DNA from: Petunia secreta
Lineage: Eukaryota > Streptophyta > Magnoliopsida > Solanales > Solanaceae
Direction: 5' to 3'
DNA length: 64,000 nt
Assembly (NCBI GenBank): GCA_029990175.1
Contig: JARKIP010000033.1
Span: 1,488,001 to 1,552,000, forward strand
Shown: positions 24,338 through 36,567 of the stretch, in pieces
Position numbering within the stretch: position 1 is the stretch's first letter
Layout: each line of letters opens with the position of its first letter
Program-made: the position numbers and the translations under genes
The notes under the pieces: model-generated
What the model was told of the DNA's origin: nothing
The model's database searches: none
The model's input: only the letters and a program-made list of their open reading frames with translations

Positions 24338-24520
24338 GTCCTAGGGTGTCTACAGGCCGTGTCTAGTAGAGTCTTGTTCAAGAGTATGTTTCGCGCCATA
24401 CTTATGAACAGGAAGCTACAAGGCACTTCAGGACAGTTGTCTTTCTTTCTTCTCTAGATCTTGCGATAGAGCCATGATTATAGAATTCAGCCCTCTAACA
24501 ATAGTGTTTTCACCAAAGCG

Positions 24521-25754
24521 ATGCCGTCAAAGAAACTAACAACTACCCAGAAGGGCAAGGCCATTGCCGGCCAGGTTTCTAGTAGAGTGCCACCTGAGGT
24601 GGATGAGAGTGAGGATTCCAGACCTGAGGGCTCCATCTGAGGCCTCACAGATCCCCTCAGTTCAGGGTGATATTAGAGGTACTGCAGCTACCATACCGCC
24701 TGCTCCTCAGCCTGACAGCCAGGGGCAAGAAGTAAGGGATACGATCAGATTATTGAATAGTCTTGTAGCTGCTCAGACTAGACGGAACAGTGCAGATGCC
24801 CAAGGAGATGTTGGATCCAGGATCAGGGATTTCATCCGACTTGAGCCTTCAGTCTTTACTGGATACGTACAGGAGAGGACCCTCAGGGTTTTCTAGTGAG
24901 GATAGCCAGGGTTTTGAGGGTCATGCACGCGCCAGACACAGAATTAATAGAGTTGGCTGCATTCAGATTGGATGACCTAGTAGCAGGGTGATATTAGACA
25001 TGGGAGCTATCAAGAGGGCCTGATGCTACTCCCCCGACTTGGAAGGATTTCTTAGGTACCTTCTTTCACCAGTATAAGCCTATAGAGACAAAGAGAGCAC
25101 GTGTTGATCAGTTCCTAACCTTAAGACAGGGAAGTTTGAGTGTAGAATAGTATAATTATCGCTTTAGTTTCTTAGCAAGGTTTGACCCTATTGTGGTATC
25201 CAGTATGGAGGATAGAATTCACAGGTATGTAGTGGGACTAGGTCTACGCCTCGTGAATGAGTGTATGATCATTGCTGTTCAGCCAGGTATTATATCACGC
25301 ATTCAGACATTTGCTATATTACTTGAGGAGAGGAAGTAGAAACAGAGAGCCGACAGGGATAGAGGGTTACATAAGAGGGATAGATTGTTTGGTTCATTCG
25401 GGGAGACATCCAGAGCGAGTAGGCCAACTAGTATACCTCCAGAGTCTCGTGACTTGAGATCTGATAGACCTCCTCAGTCCAGATCTAGTCTCGCATCACA
25501 GACTTCAGGATTTAAGCGTCGTGGTACTTCTATACAGGCCGGTCAGACATATCCTAGATGTCCAGATTGTGCTAGATGCCACTTGGGCCCATGTCAGTTA
25601 GGAGTTGATACTTGTTATATTTTTCGCGAGGCAGGCTATTTCATGAGAGATTGCCCGACTAGGGGTGGTAGTGGTGCAGCCCAGCTAGCTAGATCAGCAG
25701 TTTATTCCTCAGCACCAGCACGCCATCAAGGGCATGTTCTTCTGAATGGCACCT
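24521..25754 (+). pseudogene. E3 gag, degenerate
   Basis: The likely start is MPSKKLTTTQKGKAIAGQ at 24521; a stop appears after about 39 codons. Later pieces fit a Ty3 capsid: EFLRYLLSPV-like and KRARVDQFLTLRQGSLSV near 25035-25150. The C-terminal part (25385-25770) is rich in Ser and Arg and carries a decayed zinc knuckle, CYIFREAGYFMRDCP, in which the second Cys and the His of the usual pattern are lost. Immediately after it the frame jumps to the bases normally at the start of the RT region, so the protease domain is deleted. Confidence 0.8.
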
Positions 25755-27133
25755 GCATAACTGAAAGAACTTAAGGAGCAACTGAAGGATTTGTTAGATA
25801 AAAGCCTCATCAGACCTAGCATTTCCCTGTGGGGAGCGCCGACAGTATTTGTGAAAATGAAAGATGGCTCTCCATGCATGTGCATAGATTACAGAGAGTT
25901 GAATAAAGTCACAATCAAGAAAAAATACCTTTTGCCCAAGATTGATGACTTGTTCGACCAGCTACAGAGTGCCAAGTATTTCTCGAAGATAGATTTGCAA
26001 TCAGAGAATGTGATATACCTAAGACTGCATTCAGGACTAGGTACGGCCATTATGAGTTTTTAATGATGTTGTTTGGACTCACTAATGTCCCTGCAGTATT
26101 TATGAATCTGATGAACAGCGTATTCAGGCCTTACTTGAATTTATTTGTGATTGTATTTATTGATGATATTCTCGTCTATTCAAAGTCTGAATCAGAGCAT
26201 CCAGAGCATCTACACCTAGTAGTGGGTACTCTTCGAGACCCGCTATTATATGCTAAGCTTTTAAAATGTAAATTTTGGCTAGATTCAGTGGCATTTCTTG
26301 GCCACATAGTTTCAGTAGAAGGAATTAAAATAGATGGCCAGAAGATTGAGGTTGTGAAGAATTGGCCCAGATCTACGACACCAACAGAGGTACGTAGTTT
26401 CTGGGTTTGGCAGGTTATTACCAAAGGTTCATAGAGGGTTTTCCTCCCTTGCAGCTCCACTAACCAAATTGACATAGAAAGCAGCCGAATTTCAGTAGTC
26501 AGACTCATGTGAGCACAACTTCCAAGAACTATAGAACAAGTTGATAACAGCTTCAGTACTTGCACTTCCAGAGGGATCTGAGGACTATGTCATTTACTGT
26601 GACGCTTCTCGAATTGCTCTTGGTTGTGTTTTGATGCAGCACGGAAGAGAAATTGCCTATGCTTCCAGGCAGCTGAAAAAGCATGAGCAGAACCACCTTA
26701 CTCATGATTTGGAGCTTACAGCAGTCATTCATGCATTAAAGATTTGGAGGCATTATTTGTACGGTGTTCATGTTGATATTTATACAGACCACAAGAGCCT
26801 CCAGTACATATTTAAGCAAAAGGAGCTAAACCTACGACTGAGGCGGTGGCTAGAGTTGCAGAAGGACTATGACGTGGACATTCTTTATCATCCGGGTAAA
26901 GCGAATGTTGTTATTGATCCCCTTAGTCGTAAGTCTATGGGTAGTCTATCTTATTTACAGCCACAGAAAAGAGAGTTAGCTCATACACTCCACCAATCGG
27001 CTAGCATGGGAGTCAAATTAATAGATTCAGAGGACGCAGGAGTTACAGTTCAGAACGCAGCCACTATGTGCCTAGTGACAGAAGTAAAACACCGTCAGTA
27101 TGAGGATCCAGTTCTAGTGAATACAGACAGATA
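25755..27133 (+). pseudogene. E3 reverse transcriptase and RNase H, broken
   Basis: The region opens with MAPA, then a stop where relatives have Glu, then LKELKEQLKDLLDKSLIRPS. The RT motifs are WGAPTVFVKMKDGSPCMC, YRELNKVTI, LFGLTNVPAVFMNLMN and the catalytic FIDDILVYSKS (26157-26190). The Gly-Tyr-His-Gln segment is deleted after KIDLQSE and the frame shifts near 26060. Another frameshift follows EVRSFWVW at about 26400. RNase H is in one open frame, 26541-27134: VIYCDASRIALGCVLMQ, IAYASRQLKKHEQN, LELTAVIHALKIWRHYL, YTDHKSLQYIF and YHPGKANVVIDPLSR, so its key acidic residues remain. Confidence 0.9.
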
Positions 27134-28466
27134 GCCAAAAGAAAACCAGAGTCACCACACAGGGTTATTAGTGACGGGGTTCTAATGCATAAAGATAGAC
27201 TTTGTGTTCCTGATGTTGTAGATTTAAGAGGATAGATTATGTCTGAGGCATATTATTCCAGATACACTGTTCACCCAGGTTCGACTAAGATTTATCATGA
27301 TCTTAAGCAGATTTACTGGTGGGACGGAATAAAGCGTGACATAGCAGAATTTGTGGCTCAGTGTCAGGTCGAGCATAAAAATACCTAGTGGCTTGTTACA
27401 GGAAATCGAGATTCCACCATGGAAATGGGAAGCAGTGAATATGGACTTCATTACAGGCTTGCCCCGTACGCGGAGCAGGTATGACTCTATTTGGGTTATA
27501 GTTAATAGGCTTACTAAATCAGCTCATTTCTTGCATGTGAGTACATATACAGTGGAGGATTATGCTAGACTTTATATTAGAGAGATAGTGCGCCTACATG
27601 GTATTCCAGTATCTATTATTTCAGACAGGGGCGCACAGTTTACAACCAATCCCTGGCGATCGTTCCAAACAAGTTTAGGGACACAGGTGAATCTGAGCAT
27701 AGTATTTCATCCCCAGACAGATGGACAGGCTGAGTGGACCATTCTGATGTTAGAAGATATGCTTAGAGCTTGTGTGCTAGATTTTGGAGGCAACTAGAGT
27801 GATCATCTAGCGTTGATAGAGTTTGCGTATAATAATAGCCATCATTCTAGCATACAGATCGCGCCAAATTAAGCTTTGTATGTGCATAAATGCAGGTCTC
27901 CTATAGGATGGTTCGAGGTTGGTGAGTCTCAATTAATAGGTCCAGATTTAATCTAACAAGCCGTTGATAAAGTCGAGTTGATCAGGGAAAGATTATTAGC
28001 AACGCAGAGCAGACATAAAGTATCACCTATGAAAGGCGATTAGGTATTCCTGAAAGTATCATCTATGAAAGGCGTTATGAGATTTGGAAATAAGGGGAAG
28101 CTTAGCCCTAGATTTATTGGTCCATATCTGCTTATTAGGCGAGTTGGGCGTGTAGCCTACAAGTTAGACCTTCCAGCAGACCTTCAGGAGGTACATCCAG
28201 TATTCCATATTTTTATTCTCAAAAAAATATATCGGAGATCCTTCTTGAGTTGTACCAGTAGATGATGTATAGATCACAGAGCAATTAACTTATGAAGAGG
28301 TGCCAGTTACAATTTTAGATAGACAGATTCGTCGACTAAGGACGAAAGACATTCCTTTAGTTAAGATGTTGTAGCAAAGCAATAATGTAGAAGAAATAAC
28401 TTGGGAAGCTGAAAATGACATGATAGCCAAATATGCACATCTCTTCATTACTTCAAGTATGTAACA
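27134..28466 (+). pseudogene. E3 integrase with C-terminal chromodomain, broken
   Basis: The zinc region (27240-27390) keeps YTVHPGSTKIYHDLKQ, but the usual second Cys after AQC is lost with a frame change. The catalytic core (27351-27797) has WEAVNMDFITGLPR, IISDRGAQFT and FHPQTDGQAEWTI; the Glu partner survives in the QAE segment. A stop follows FGGN at 27797. The C-terminal barrel (28065-28240) has GKLSPRFIGPYLL and LPADLQEVHPVFHI. The chromodomain (about 28290-28450) has VPVTILDRQIRRLRTKD, then a stop, then EITWEAENDMIAKYAHLF. Chromodomains bind modified histones and steer insertion. This domain is the basis for the Tekay assignment. Confidence 0.9.
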
Positions 28467-28520
28467 GATCGTTGCTTAATGCTTCTACATACTTAGTTTA
28501 ACATTCGAGGACGAATGTTC

Positions 28521-28535
28521 CTAACGGGGGAAGAT
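28521..28535 (+). other. E3 polypurine tract
   Basis: CTAACGGGGGAAGAT directly before the 3' LTR. Confidence 0.85.
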
Positions 28536-31099
28536 TGTTACACCCCGTATGTCTAAACTGACGTATATAATTCTAATAACATGTTTAGAATGATTTAAGT
28601 GAGTTTAAAGTCATAATATGACCATATATGATGTTAATATATTAAATATAAAGTTTGGGAAAAATCAGATTTAAGTTGCGGAAAAACCGACTGAGGTCTT
28701 TTGGGGACATATCATATACCAAATTGAAGGTCTTGGACTGTAGTTTCCAACACTTTTGACGGTTTGTTCATAAAATATTTGGATTAAAAGATATGCGCAT
28801 CAGAAATCAGGCCAGAAAAAGGGACATTAACGCAAAAGAGGACTAAAACTGAAATGTTTCGAGTATAAAAGAGAAAATTCATCGTATTTTTGTCATTTCC
28901 AGCAACTTCAAGATAGAAACAGTGCTCTAATGAATATTGAAGCAATTTTCATGTTTTTGAAGGAAGAACTTCAATCTTAACATGAAATTGAAGACGGATT
29001 GCGTCAAAACGCTCTATGCGATTAAGGTAATGTTTTGCTACCTTCAATTTTGTCTATAGTTAGAGTTTTAGAATTACTTCATGGCTAAGTAAAGTACCTA
29101 AATATTTTGTTATAGCTTGTTTAAGCTTTAGAGGTGTTGAATTCAAGGGAAATAAGGTTTAGAAGCAAGAAACATCAAAGGTATATAAGGCTAAACCTTT
29201 CTTTTGGCAAGTCATGTATGTTTTAGCTTTTGAAGCTTTTCTTAGTTCTAAACTTAGTGTTTCTTGTGAGAAACTTGTATGGTATCAAGTTAACCTTGTA
29301 TATACTTAATTTGGTACTAAAATCCAAGGTGAAAGACGTCTGAATCAGCAAGACAAAACGTTTCAAAATCTGGAAAATCATTTTGATCTTTGGACAGCTG
29401 TTAGTATATTGATCATAATTCCTTGTACAAAATTGATATTGAGATGATTCTAGATTACCTGGAACCCGAAGACATATATCTAAAACTTTTATGCAGACCA
29501 CGAAGTCTATAACTTTTATTTACACTCTGAAAATTAGGTTGAAAGTCAGGACAGTGGTGCAGTCAGGACAGTGGTGCTGTCAAGACATTCTATCTGCGGA
29601 TTTGTTATGTCATCCAGTTGTCTCATCTTGTTATAACATTTTTATGTTATCAGTTTATCCAGGTATCCATTTCCGTGTATAGTATAGTGCTGGTTCTGTT
29701 TTTGCGGATCATCCAGTTTCAGGGAAAACTCTGCCGAAATTTTTATAGAAATTCAAGAGTTGGAAAAATTCTGAGTTCTAGGTTGTGTCTATAATTCTAT
29801 CCAGAGTTTTCTTATCATTCCTTTGAGTCCATATCTATTGTTGCCAAATGTGTTATGCCTCATACATGCTTATGCTTATATTGTGATCATGCTATGTGTG
29901 ATTTGGAGTCCCCCACAGAGGCTGGACATTGGACACACAGTCCGGTCGCGTGTGATACTACCCGTCTGGGGGATACAGCCTCTCTGATTCAGGCGGGAGT
30001 TGAAACACCTAGTGTGATCGGGTGTCATTCACACACTCTGACCAGAGAGACTAGATATTATTGGCTGGGGGGATATAGCCCATAACACCCGCCAGGTTTT
30101 TTATATACGCGTATATAGCCACATTTATGCACTGCATGATTATACATGAGGCTAGTCCAGGTTTTCAGTTACCTGATTTGGGGGGATACAGCCCATAACA
30201 CCAGACAGGTACTAGTTCAGGTTTTCAGTTACCTTATTTGGGGGGAAACAACCCATAACACTAGACATGTACCAGTTCAGATGTTCAGTTACCTGATTTG
30301 GGGGGATATAGCCCATAACACCAGACAGAACCAGTTCAGATAACAGTTCAGTTTTAGCTCAGTACCAGTTATCAATTCTCAGTTATCAGCCACCAGTCCT
30401 TAGCGTCAGAAGCAGTTGACAGTTATCAGTTCCAGTTTCTAGTTACCAGTTATCAGTCATATTACAGTTATTTATCAGTATAATTCAGCTCAGTCGTCAG
30501 TTTCAGATTCAGCTAGACTTCAGTTTATATTCAGAGCATGTTTAGTACGTTCTTCAGATTTTCAGCTATATTGCTATGCTCCAGCTCATATATACATATT
30601 TATATTCCAGCCTTACAGTTTCATTCAGCTATGATATGTTATATGCTCATGCCTTATATACTTGGTACATATCGTACTCACGCCCTTTTCTGGGGCACTG
30701 CGTTTCATGCCGCGCAGGTGCAGATAGATCAATGCTTGGACCACGTTAGTAGGCCATCTATCAGCTATTGGAGTCACTCCACTTACTCCCCGAGTTACTT
30801 ACCTTTTGGTATGTATACAGTCAGCCAGTTTGGGTATGGGTATGGCAGGCCCTTGTCCCGTCCTTTGTATATTCAGTTCAGCACTCTTAGAGGCCTGTAG
30901 ATATATCCCTGTGTGGTGCAGTCAGTATGTCAGCTTATGTTAGCCTTGTCAGCTTTTTGCATTGCATAATTCTTATCAGTAAGGTTTATGCTTATTCTGT
31001 TTATCAGTTATTTTCATGGTTAGCGGATTATCAGCAAGATTAGTGATGATCGACACTTAGTGTTCGTCATCCGTCGCGGCCCTAGGTTGGGTCGTGACA
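28536..31099 (+). repeat. E3 3' LTR (2564 bp)
   Basis: This is the counterpart of 21780-24315. It has an extra small duplication GGACAGTGGTGC near 29549-29580 and three instead of two 60-bp repeats. The 65-codon ORF at 30146-30343 is just the repeat read in frame, not a gene. Confidence 0.93.
30160..30345 (+). repeat. 60-bp tandem repeat in the E3 3' LTR, three copies
   Basis: CAGTTACC starts at 30166, 30226 and 30286. The copy number differs from the 5' LTR. Confidence 0.9.
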
Positions 31100-31710
31100 G
31101 GTACACAGCCTGAAGTATCGGTTGAGGGTACACAGTATGATATCGATTTGCATTTAAATTTACTGAGTGTACACAGTCCGAAGCGTCGATTGAGGGTACA
31201 CAGCCCGATATCGATTTGTATTTAAATTAGCTGAGGGTACACCGCCTGAAGCGTCGGTTGAGGGTACACAGCCCGATGTCGATTTGTCATTTAAATTAGC
31301 TGAGGGTACACAACCCGAAGTGTTGGTTGAGGGTACATAGCCCGATATCGATTTGCATTTAAATTAGCTGAGGGTACGCAGCCCGAAGCGTCGATTGAGG
31401 GTACACAGCCCGATATCGATTTGCATTTAAATTAGCTGAGGGTACACAGCCCGAAGCATCGGTTGAGGGTACACAGCCCGATGTCGATCTGTCATTTAAA
31501 TTAGCTGAGGGTACACAGCCCGAAGCGTCGGCTGAGGGTACACAGCCCGATGTCGATTTGTCATTTAAATTTTATGGAGGGTACACAACTCGATGCATTG
31601 ACGAAGGGTACATAGCCCAATGTCGAAATTGACACCGCAGAGGGTACGCAGCTTGATGAAAATTTTGACATTGTAACAGGAAGACATCCTCGGAGGTAGA
31701 CAGCCCGTTG
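31100..31710 (+). repeat. E2 tandem array, right part
   Basis: The 68-bp unit resumes exactly after the GGTAC duplication. About seven good copies run to 31570 and then decay into isolated GAGGGTAC half-units. Confidence 0.93.
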
Positions 31711-33301
31711 AAAGACAAAATAACAAAGGGTGTGCAACCAAGATGTAAGAATGATAGGAAACCCTGCATGAAGAGATACACAACTCAATATGAAAGGAGT
31801 ACAGCCCGACGTGAAAAACACATATTTAAAGGACGAAAAGAAATAGACATACAATCCAACGTCACACTGCAAGATGATCCAACAACAGTTCAACACGACA
31901 AAGCAACTACCTCCCGACGAGAAGCACTTAGCGAATGGGTATCTCCAGAGGAGAGGCACACATTCCCTAACACTGAGCACCTGAAAGTGGACCAGACAAA
32001 GGAGAGCTCAACTCAACTGGAAAGTTTACTTTATCTTTATTTTTATCTCAGTTTGCATTTGTCTTGATTTTTCTATAGGGACTCTCCGATCTCTCAACAA
32101 ACCCCTGCGCTCTACTCTCACACCTGCTCCCAAAATCACTACCAATTGTGCAATCAAAAAACCTCAAATACACACAAAGCATCATCCTAAGACCCAATTC
32201 AAAAGGCCTAATCCTACAGACAATGCTTCTGCTACATCCGCAAGCTACCTATTTTGCCAAGTTCCAAAGCGCCCAAAGCCACGATTCCATACTCGCACCA
32301 GTAGTCTACCTAATCCTTCCTTGTTGATAGGGTACCAGCTCCGTATTTCTTCCTATTCATGCCTATCTGTTTAGATCGTGCGTATTCATCGTGCTTTACT
32401 CCTCAATATTCTCAGTTCATTCAAGACAATGTTGAGGCCAAGATGACTCGTCTATTGAGTTATAGTGGACAATGTGCTCATGTAAACCCCTCTTTATGGG
32501 TGTGTCGTGCACCACATATTCATAATTAGGACGTTTACAAGCCTATTTCACCACATTCGATCTATCGATGTTATCTCGACTTCGATAACGCCTTTGTCCT
32601 ACCTGCAAAATACTTATTCTGTCGAATTCTGACATTCCCAAAAGCCGATCATTTCATGCCCTCACAAGTGATCTGCCTAATCCTCCACTGCGAATTAGGA
32701 TGTCATTTTGCATTTCCTTCAAACCAAGGCCTACTTTACCTATTCCAGCCTATCTGCGTCAATCGTGCGTGTTTTCGTGCTTAATCGTGCCCATCTGCTT
32801 GACTCATGCACATTTATAAATTCGCTCCTCAAATTCTTCCCAGCTCAGCCAAGGAAATATTGAGGGCAAGATTACTCATTTATTGAGATGAAATGGAAAC
32901 TATGTACATATAAACGCCTCTTTATGGGAGTGTAGCGCGCCACATTTTCATAACTAGGACGATTATAAGCCTTTTTTCCACGCTCGATCTATTGAGGTTA
33001 TCTCACCTTTGCTAGTGCCTTAACCTCATTCTTCATTTATCTCGCCAAAAGGCAAAACATACACGAACCTAAACTTTACGTACCTGGATAAGTTTAGTCC
33101 TTACATTTGAAATCGTGCGTCATAGATCTCTCGCGCAGGAAACATGCCATTCTAGTACACGCGGCCTGATTCTCGTGAAAGCCGAAATATGTAGGCAACT
33201 CAGAGACCGGGGTTCGGCCAAAAACACCCCAAAACTCCCATTTTTCCCTTTCAATCATTTTGCGTACTAGTCGTGACAAAATTGGCTACTCCATCAACTA
33301 T
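31711..33301 (+). other. E2 3' untranslated region after the array
   Basis: No convincing gene. The 119-codon frame at 31708-32067 starts in decayed array sequence and shows no family features. An imperfect direct duplication fills 32240-33030. Confidence 0.6.
32240..33030 (+). repeat. Imperfect direct duplication in the E2 3' region
   Basis: Segments such as TCTTTATGGG (32492 and 32919), CGATCTAT near 32558 and 32984, and CCTATCTG (32364 and 32748) recur with spacing of about 360 to 427 bp. The copies are clearly diverged with indels. Confidence 0.75.
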
Positions 33302-33347
33302 CTTTGCCTGAAGACTCTTTCATCATCCCCGGGCAAAGAGGGGCAGC
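33302..33347 (+). other. E2 polypurine tract overlapped by a hairpin
   Basis: CTTTGCC at 33302 pairs with GGGCAAAG ending at 33338, inside the tract GGGCAAAGAGGGGCAGC that abuts the LTR. It is the same layout as in E1. Confidence 0.85.
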
Positions 33348-35283
33348 TGTTGACACCCAATTTTGTCCCTCATTTTTTCATAATTAGCTATAATTTAACT
33401 TCAAATGTGCAATTTAATTGTTTGAGAAAATTTGCAATAGAAGGCATGCATTTACGTGTGTTATCTCCATTTATACATTATGTACCTAATTGTGGCATAC
33501 TATGTAATTACCTCATTTAGGCGATATGTTAAATATTTGTCAGCTATGGTTTGTTTGTGCGAATTGTTGCGTAAATATTGTCTAATAATTATTTGTGATT
33601 TGTTTGTACTTAACTAATTTTATTTGACCACAGTCATTTCTATACGTGCATTTTATTTATATAATAATTTACATACTTATATTTATGCTGTAATTATTTG
33701 TTTAGCACCTTTGAGTGAAATATTAATCCAGTTATAATATTCAGTCCAACTTTCGTATTATTCCACACCATTTTACCCCATGCATTTTCTCTTTCTCCAT
33801 AAAATACCCAATCCGTTTTTGTTTCTTGATTTGTCATATTTATTTGAATTTAAGTTCTTTTGAATTTAAATATATGCAAATCGTCCTTTTAAAATATTTA
33901 TTTTGAAATCTTTCCTACGAACCTTGACACGTGTTCGTCTAAATATGTTCATTTTGTTAGGAAATTAATTACACCATACATTTTACTTTTCCTCCTATTT
34001 TATTTTAAACCAATTCTCAAATCAAGTCATAATCAAATCCCCATATTTACTCTACCTAAAATCTTTCCCTTAATCTTCTCCTCCCCAACTCAAAATCGAA
34101 TCAGATCTCCTTAGATCACTCTCATCTAATCACTCTCCTTAAAATATCCATCTACACTGCCGAAGTCTCGGCTACCCATTTTACAATTTCCATTCTTGTT
34201 TAGTTCATTTGGATTCCTTTTTTAATTTCTTCCTTGGCTATCTTTCAATTAGTCAGAAATTAGCTCTCCTCTCCTTTTGATCATGATATTCTCACCAAGG
34301 TCTCTCTCTCCCTCTATAACATCTACTTTTCTCTTCACTCTATAAAAAGACCATAACTCTCACTCTTTAAAAGGAGGAGGATCCCATCTTGATCTCTAGC
34401 ACTACTCCAGCAGAGGACCACCCCCACCACTTCATCTCCACAATGCACAAGCTGCATAGACATCTTTTGATCTTATCCCACTCACAATTCCCAGCCTCTA
34501 TCCTCACCCTACTGCTCTATTCATTTTCTCGTGCCTTTTACTTTATAAAACTAAATTGAACCTCCTTGTATCGACTATTATTATCTTTCAAGGACAAAGG
34601 TCATATCTAACCTTAGCACCTCTGCACCATTTTTTGCTCCCTTCGAAACTCCTCATCTCCTCTAAAATGCCTCCATCGTCGGTAGCCCTCCTGTCCACCT
34701 CCACCAAATAGATCAACTAATTCTTTGGCTCTAAAATACATTAGACATCCATGCCAAAAGGAAAACGGATGAGTGTATGTTGTGACTTGGGATTTCATCG
34801 GTGGCGGCACTATCTATATGGAGTTCATCAAGAGTTGGCGTTTCAGATGATTGATATCATCATTTCCTTGGACACTGGATGCTTGCCACAATCAATGTGC
34901 TACATGTAGCTTTGTTCACTCTTAATGTGCCTCGATTGTCACTGGCTATTAAGCTTGGCATTCTATATTTATGGCCAATTCAAATAATTCAATGAATTAT
35001 TTGAATTTGAGGCCTAAGGACTGATTTGAACACGATACTGCACTTAAGCCAATGACGTTTGAAGGCCTAAAATCAGTCCCGTTACACTCCCCGCGTCCCT
35101 AAAAACAAATAGGCGATGACGATGCATATCACTTTGCAAAGTAAGCGATAGTGGAGTGGTGGGATTGAAGGTACTTGGCATGGCAACACGACCGGCTCCG
35201 TGTTTGCAGCCGTACTGACATCCCTATCCTCTGCTTGACACAATACATATTCTGAGCCTACACTTTTAAAAATCCCTTTCCCC

Positions 35284-35285
<2 letters not shown>

Positions 35286-35380
<95 letters not shown>

Positions 35381-35470
35381 TTACTCTTATTATTATTATT
35401 TTATTATCATTGTTATTATTATTTTCATTATTTTCATTATTATTAGTATTATTATTATTCACTAACTCAT
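35286..35470 (+). repeat. ATT microsatellite 1
   Basis: About 37 pure ATT triplets, then a degenerate ATT-rich stretch. The poly-Ile frames across it are artefacts. Confidence 0.97.
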
Positions 35471-35542
35471 TTTCTTTAAATTTTGCGAGGTAAAATTGGA
35501 TGAGAGACGACAACCTATTTTGGAAGAAAACAAAAACCCTTT

Positions 35543-35548
35543 TATTAC

Positions 35549-35632
<84 letters not shown>

Positions 35633-35690
35633 TTTATTCTTATTATTATTATTATTAGTTATTAATATTATTATTTATTATTTATTATTA
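35543..35690 (+). repeat. ATT microsatellite 2
   Basis: A second ATT tract. The flank after each (TAATTCATTTTC-like, then TTTTGCGAGGT or TTTTGCAAGGT) is similar, which suggests that a microsatellite plus flank was duplicated. Confidence 0.95.
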
Positions 35691-36047
35691 TTGTACTAAT
35701 TCATTTTCATCTTTTTGCAAGGTGAAATTCTCCAAGGAGGAAGCTATTAGCAAATCACACTTTTTTTTATTTAATACTATATGCATATTTTACTTGTCAT
35801 TCAAATTGTTTGTCTATTCTTAGTTACTTAGTCTATTTGCTTAGCTGTTCTAGTTTGAATCCTAATTATACGTCTGGCCGTAACCACATTTGGTGGAGCT
35901 CGAGAGGTGCCTAACCCCTTCCTCTCGAGTTAACTAGAACCTCTTACATAGAATATCTGGTTCGTAGACTAAGTTTCGGAGTTAATTGTAAAATTAGCTA
36001 GAAACAAAATAAGTGCCCTAATACGCCTAGTTAAAAAATATGTTAGG

Positions 36048-36057
36048 TGGCGACTCC
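36048..36057 (+). other. tRNA-Arg primer-site motif inside the E2 LTR
   Basis: TGGCGACTCC, 81 bp before the LTR end; the counterpart of 16127-16136 in E1. Confidence 0.8.
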
Positions 36058-36138
36058 AACTCTTTACCCGTGAGTTACCCAATAAATCGAGCCCTATTTC
36101 AAACTTTAACCGGTTAGAGTGAAAAATAGGATGCGACA

Positions 36139-36567
36139 GGGATTTGCAAAGGACTCCCACCATGGCTTATAATAGCACGTGGAGTCCTAAATCTAGAAAA
36201 GATGTTTTTTTTTTTCATGAAAGCCATTGGCTTCATTCTTTGGGAACACAACCATTTCCACCCATTTCGAGACATAGTCCACGACTACCAAGATGTACTT
36301 GTTCCCATAGGAACTCATAATAGGACCCATGAAGTCTATCCCCGACACATCAAACAATTCCACTTCAACAATGGGATTGAGTGGCATCTCATGCTTACTT
36401 GAGATTCCACCCATCCGTTGACATTGATCATAACTTTTGAGCCAAGCATGAGCATCTTTGTTCAAGGTTGTCCAAATGAACCCACACTTCAAGACTTTCT
36501 CGACCGTCCTTACTCCACCAAGATGCCCTCCATAAGGAGAAGAGTAGGATCCTTTTAATATCGCCTT
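36139..36567 (-). pseudogene. E5 Athila-like integrase fragment
   Basis: The minus-strand frame has SSPYGGHLGGVRTVEKVL, DAHAWLKSYDQCQRMGG, EMPLNPIVEVELFDVSGI, DFMGP and YILVVVDYVSKWVE. These are characteristic of Athila integrases. The first Cys of the zinc-binding pair is Tyr (SYDQC, TAT codon). After a frameshift near 36205 the sequence reads IFSRFRTPRAIISHGG, in which the second catalytic Asp has become His. The fragment ends at the E2 insertion. At its other end it is fused in frame to the RT of E4. Confidence 0.8.

Larger units (their letters stand above)
21780..31099 (+). mobile_element. E3: Del/Tekay-type chromovirus (Ty3), defective
   Basis: The element is 9320 bp, bounded by LTRs that start TGTTACACCCCG and end GTCGTGACA. 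The target duplication GGTAC is perfect (21775-21779 and 31100-31104) and lies in the E2 repeat array. Order: 5' LTR, initiator-Met-type primer site, gag, RT, RNase H, integrase, chromodomain, polypurine tract, 3' LTR. The chromodomain after integrase and the 2.5-kb LTRs place it in the Del/Tekay chromoviruses. The protease is missing and all genes have stops. The LTRs differ by substitutions, one deletion of about 54 bp and one 60-bp repeat copy. Confidence 0.95.
19559..36138 (+). mobile_element. E2: Ogre/Tat-type relative of E1, only its 3' part visible, interrupted by E3
   Basis: From left to right on the plus strand there is untranslated sequence, the 68-bp tandem array, more untranslated sequence, a hairpin with polypurine tract, and a 2791-bp LTR. 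This is the order of the E1 3' end on the other strand, with the same array unit, the same hairpin and the same LTR start (TGTTGACACCCAATTTTG). E1 is inserted at 19558/19559 and E3 in the array. The 5' half would lie to the left of E1, outside the window. The right end at 36138 abuts Athila integrase sequence (E5), so E2 inserted into E5; the adjacent target bases are GGGAT. Confidence 0.8.
33348..36138 (+). repeat. E2 3' LTR (2791 bp)
   Basis: It starts TGTTGACACCCAATTTTG after the polypurine tract and ends AGGATGCGACA before Athila sequence. It contains two long ATT microsatellites and a TGGCGACTCC motif at 36048-36057. The small ORFs inside are not convincing. Confidence 0.88.

Noticed and set aside
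31708..32067. 119-codon ORF in the E2 3' region
   Set aside because: It begins in decayed array repeats and has no family features or conserved counterpart here.
35082..35699. Poly-isoleucine ORFs
   Set aside because: They are the ATT microsatellites read in frame.
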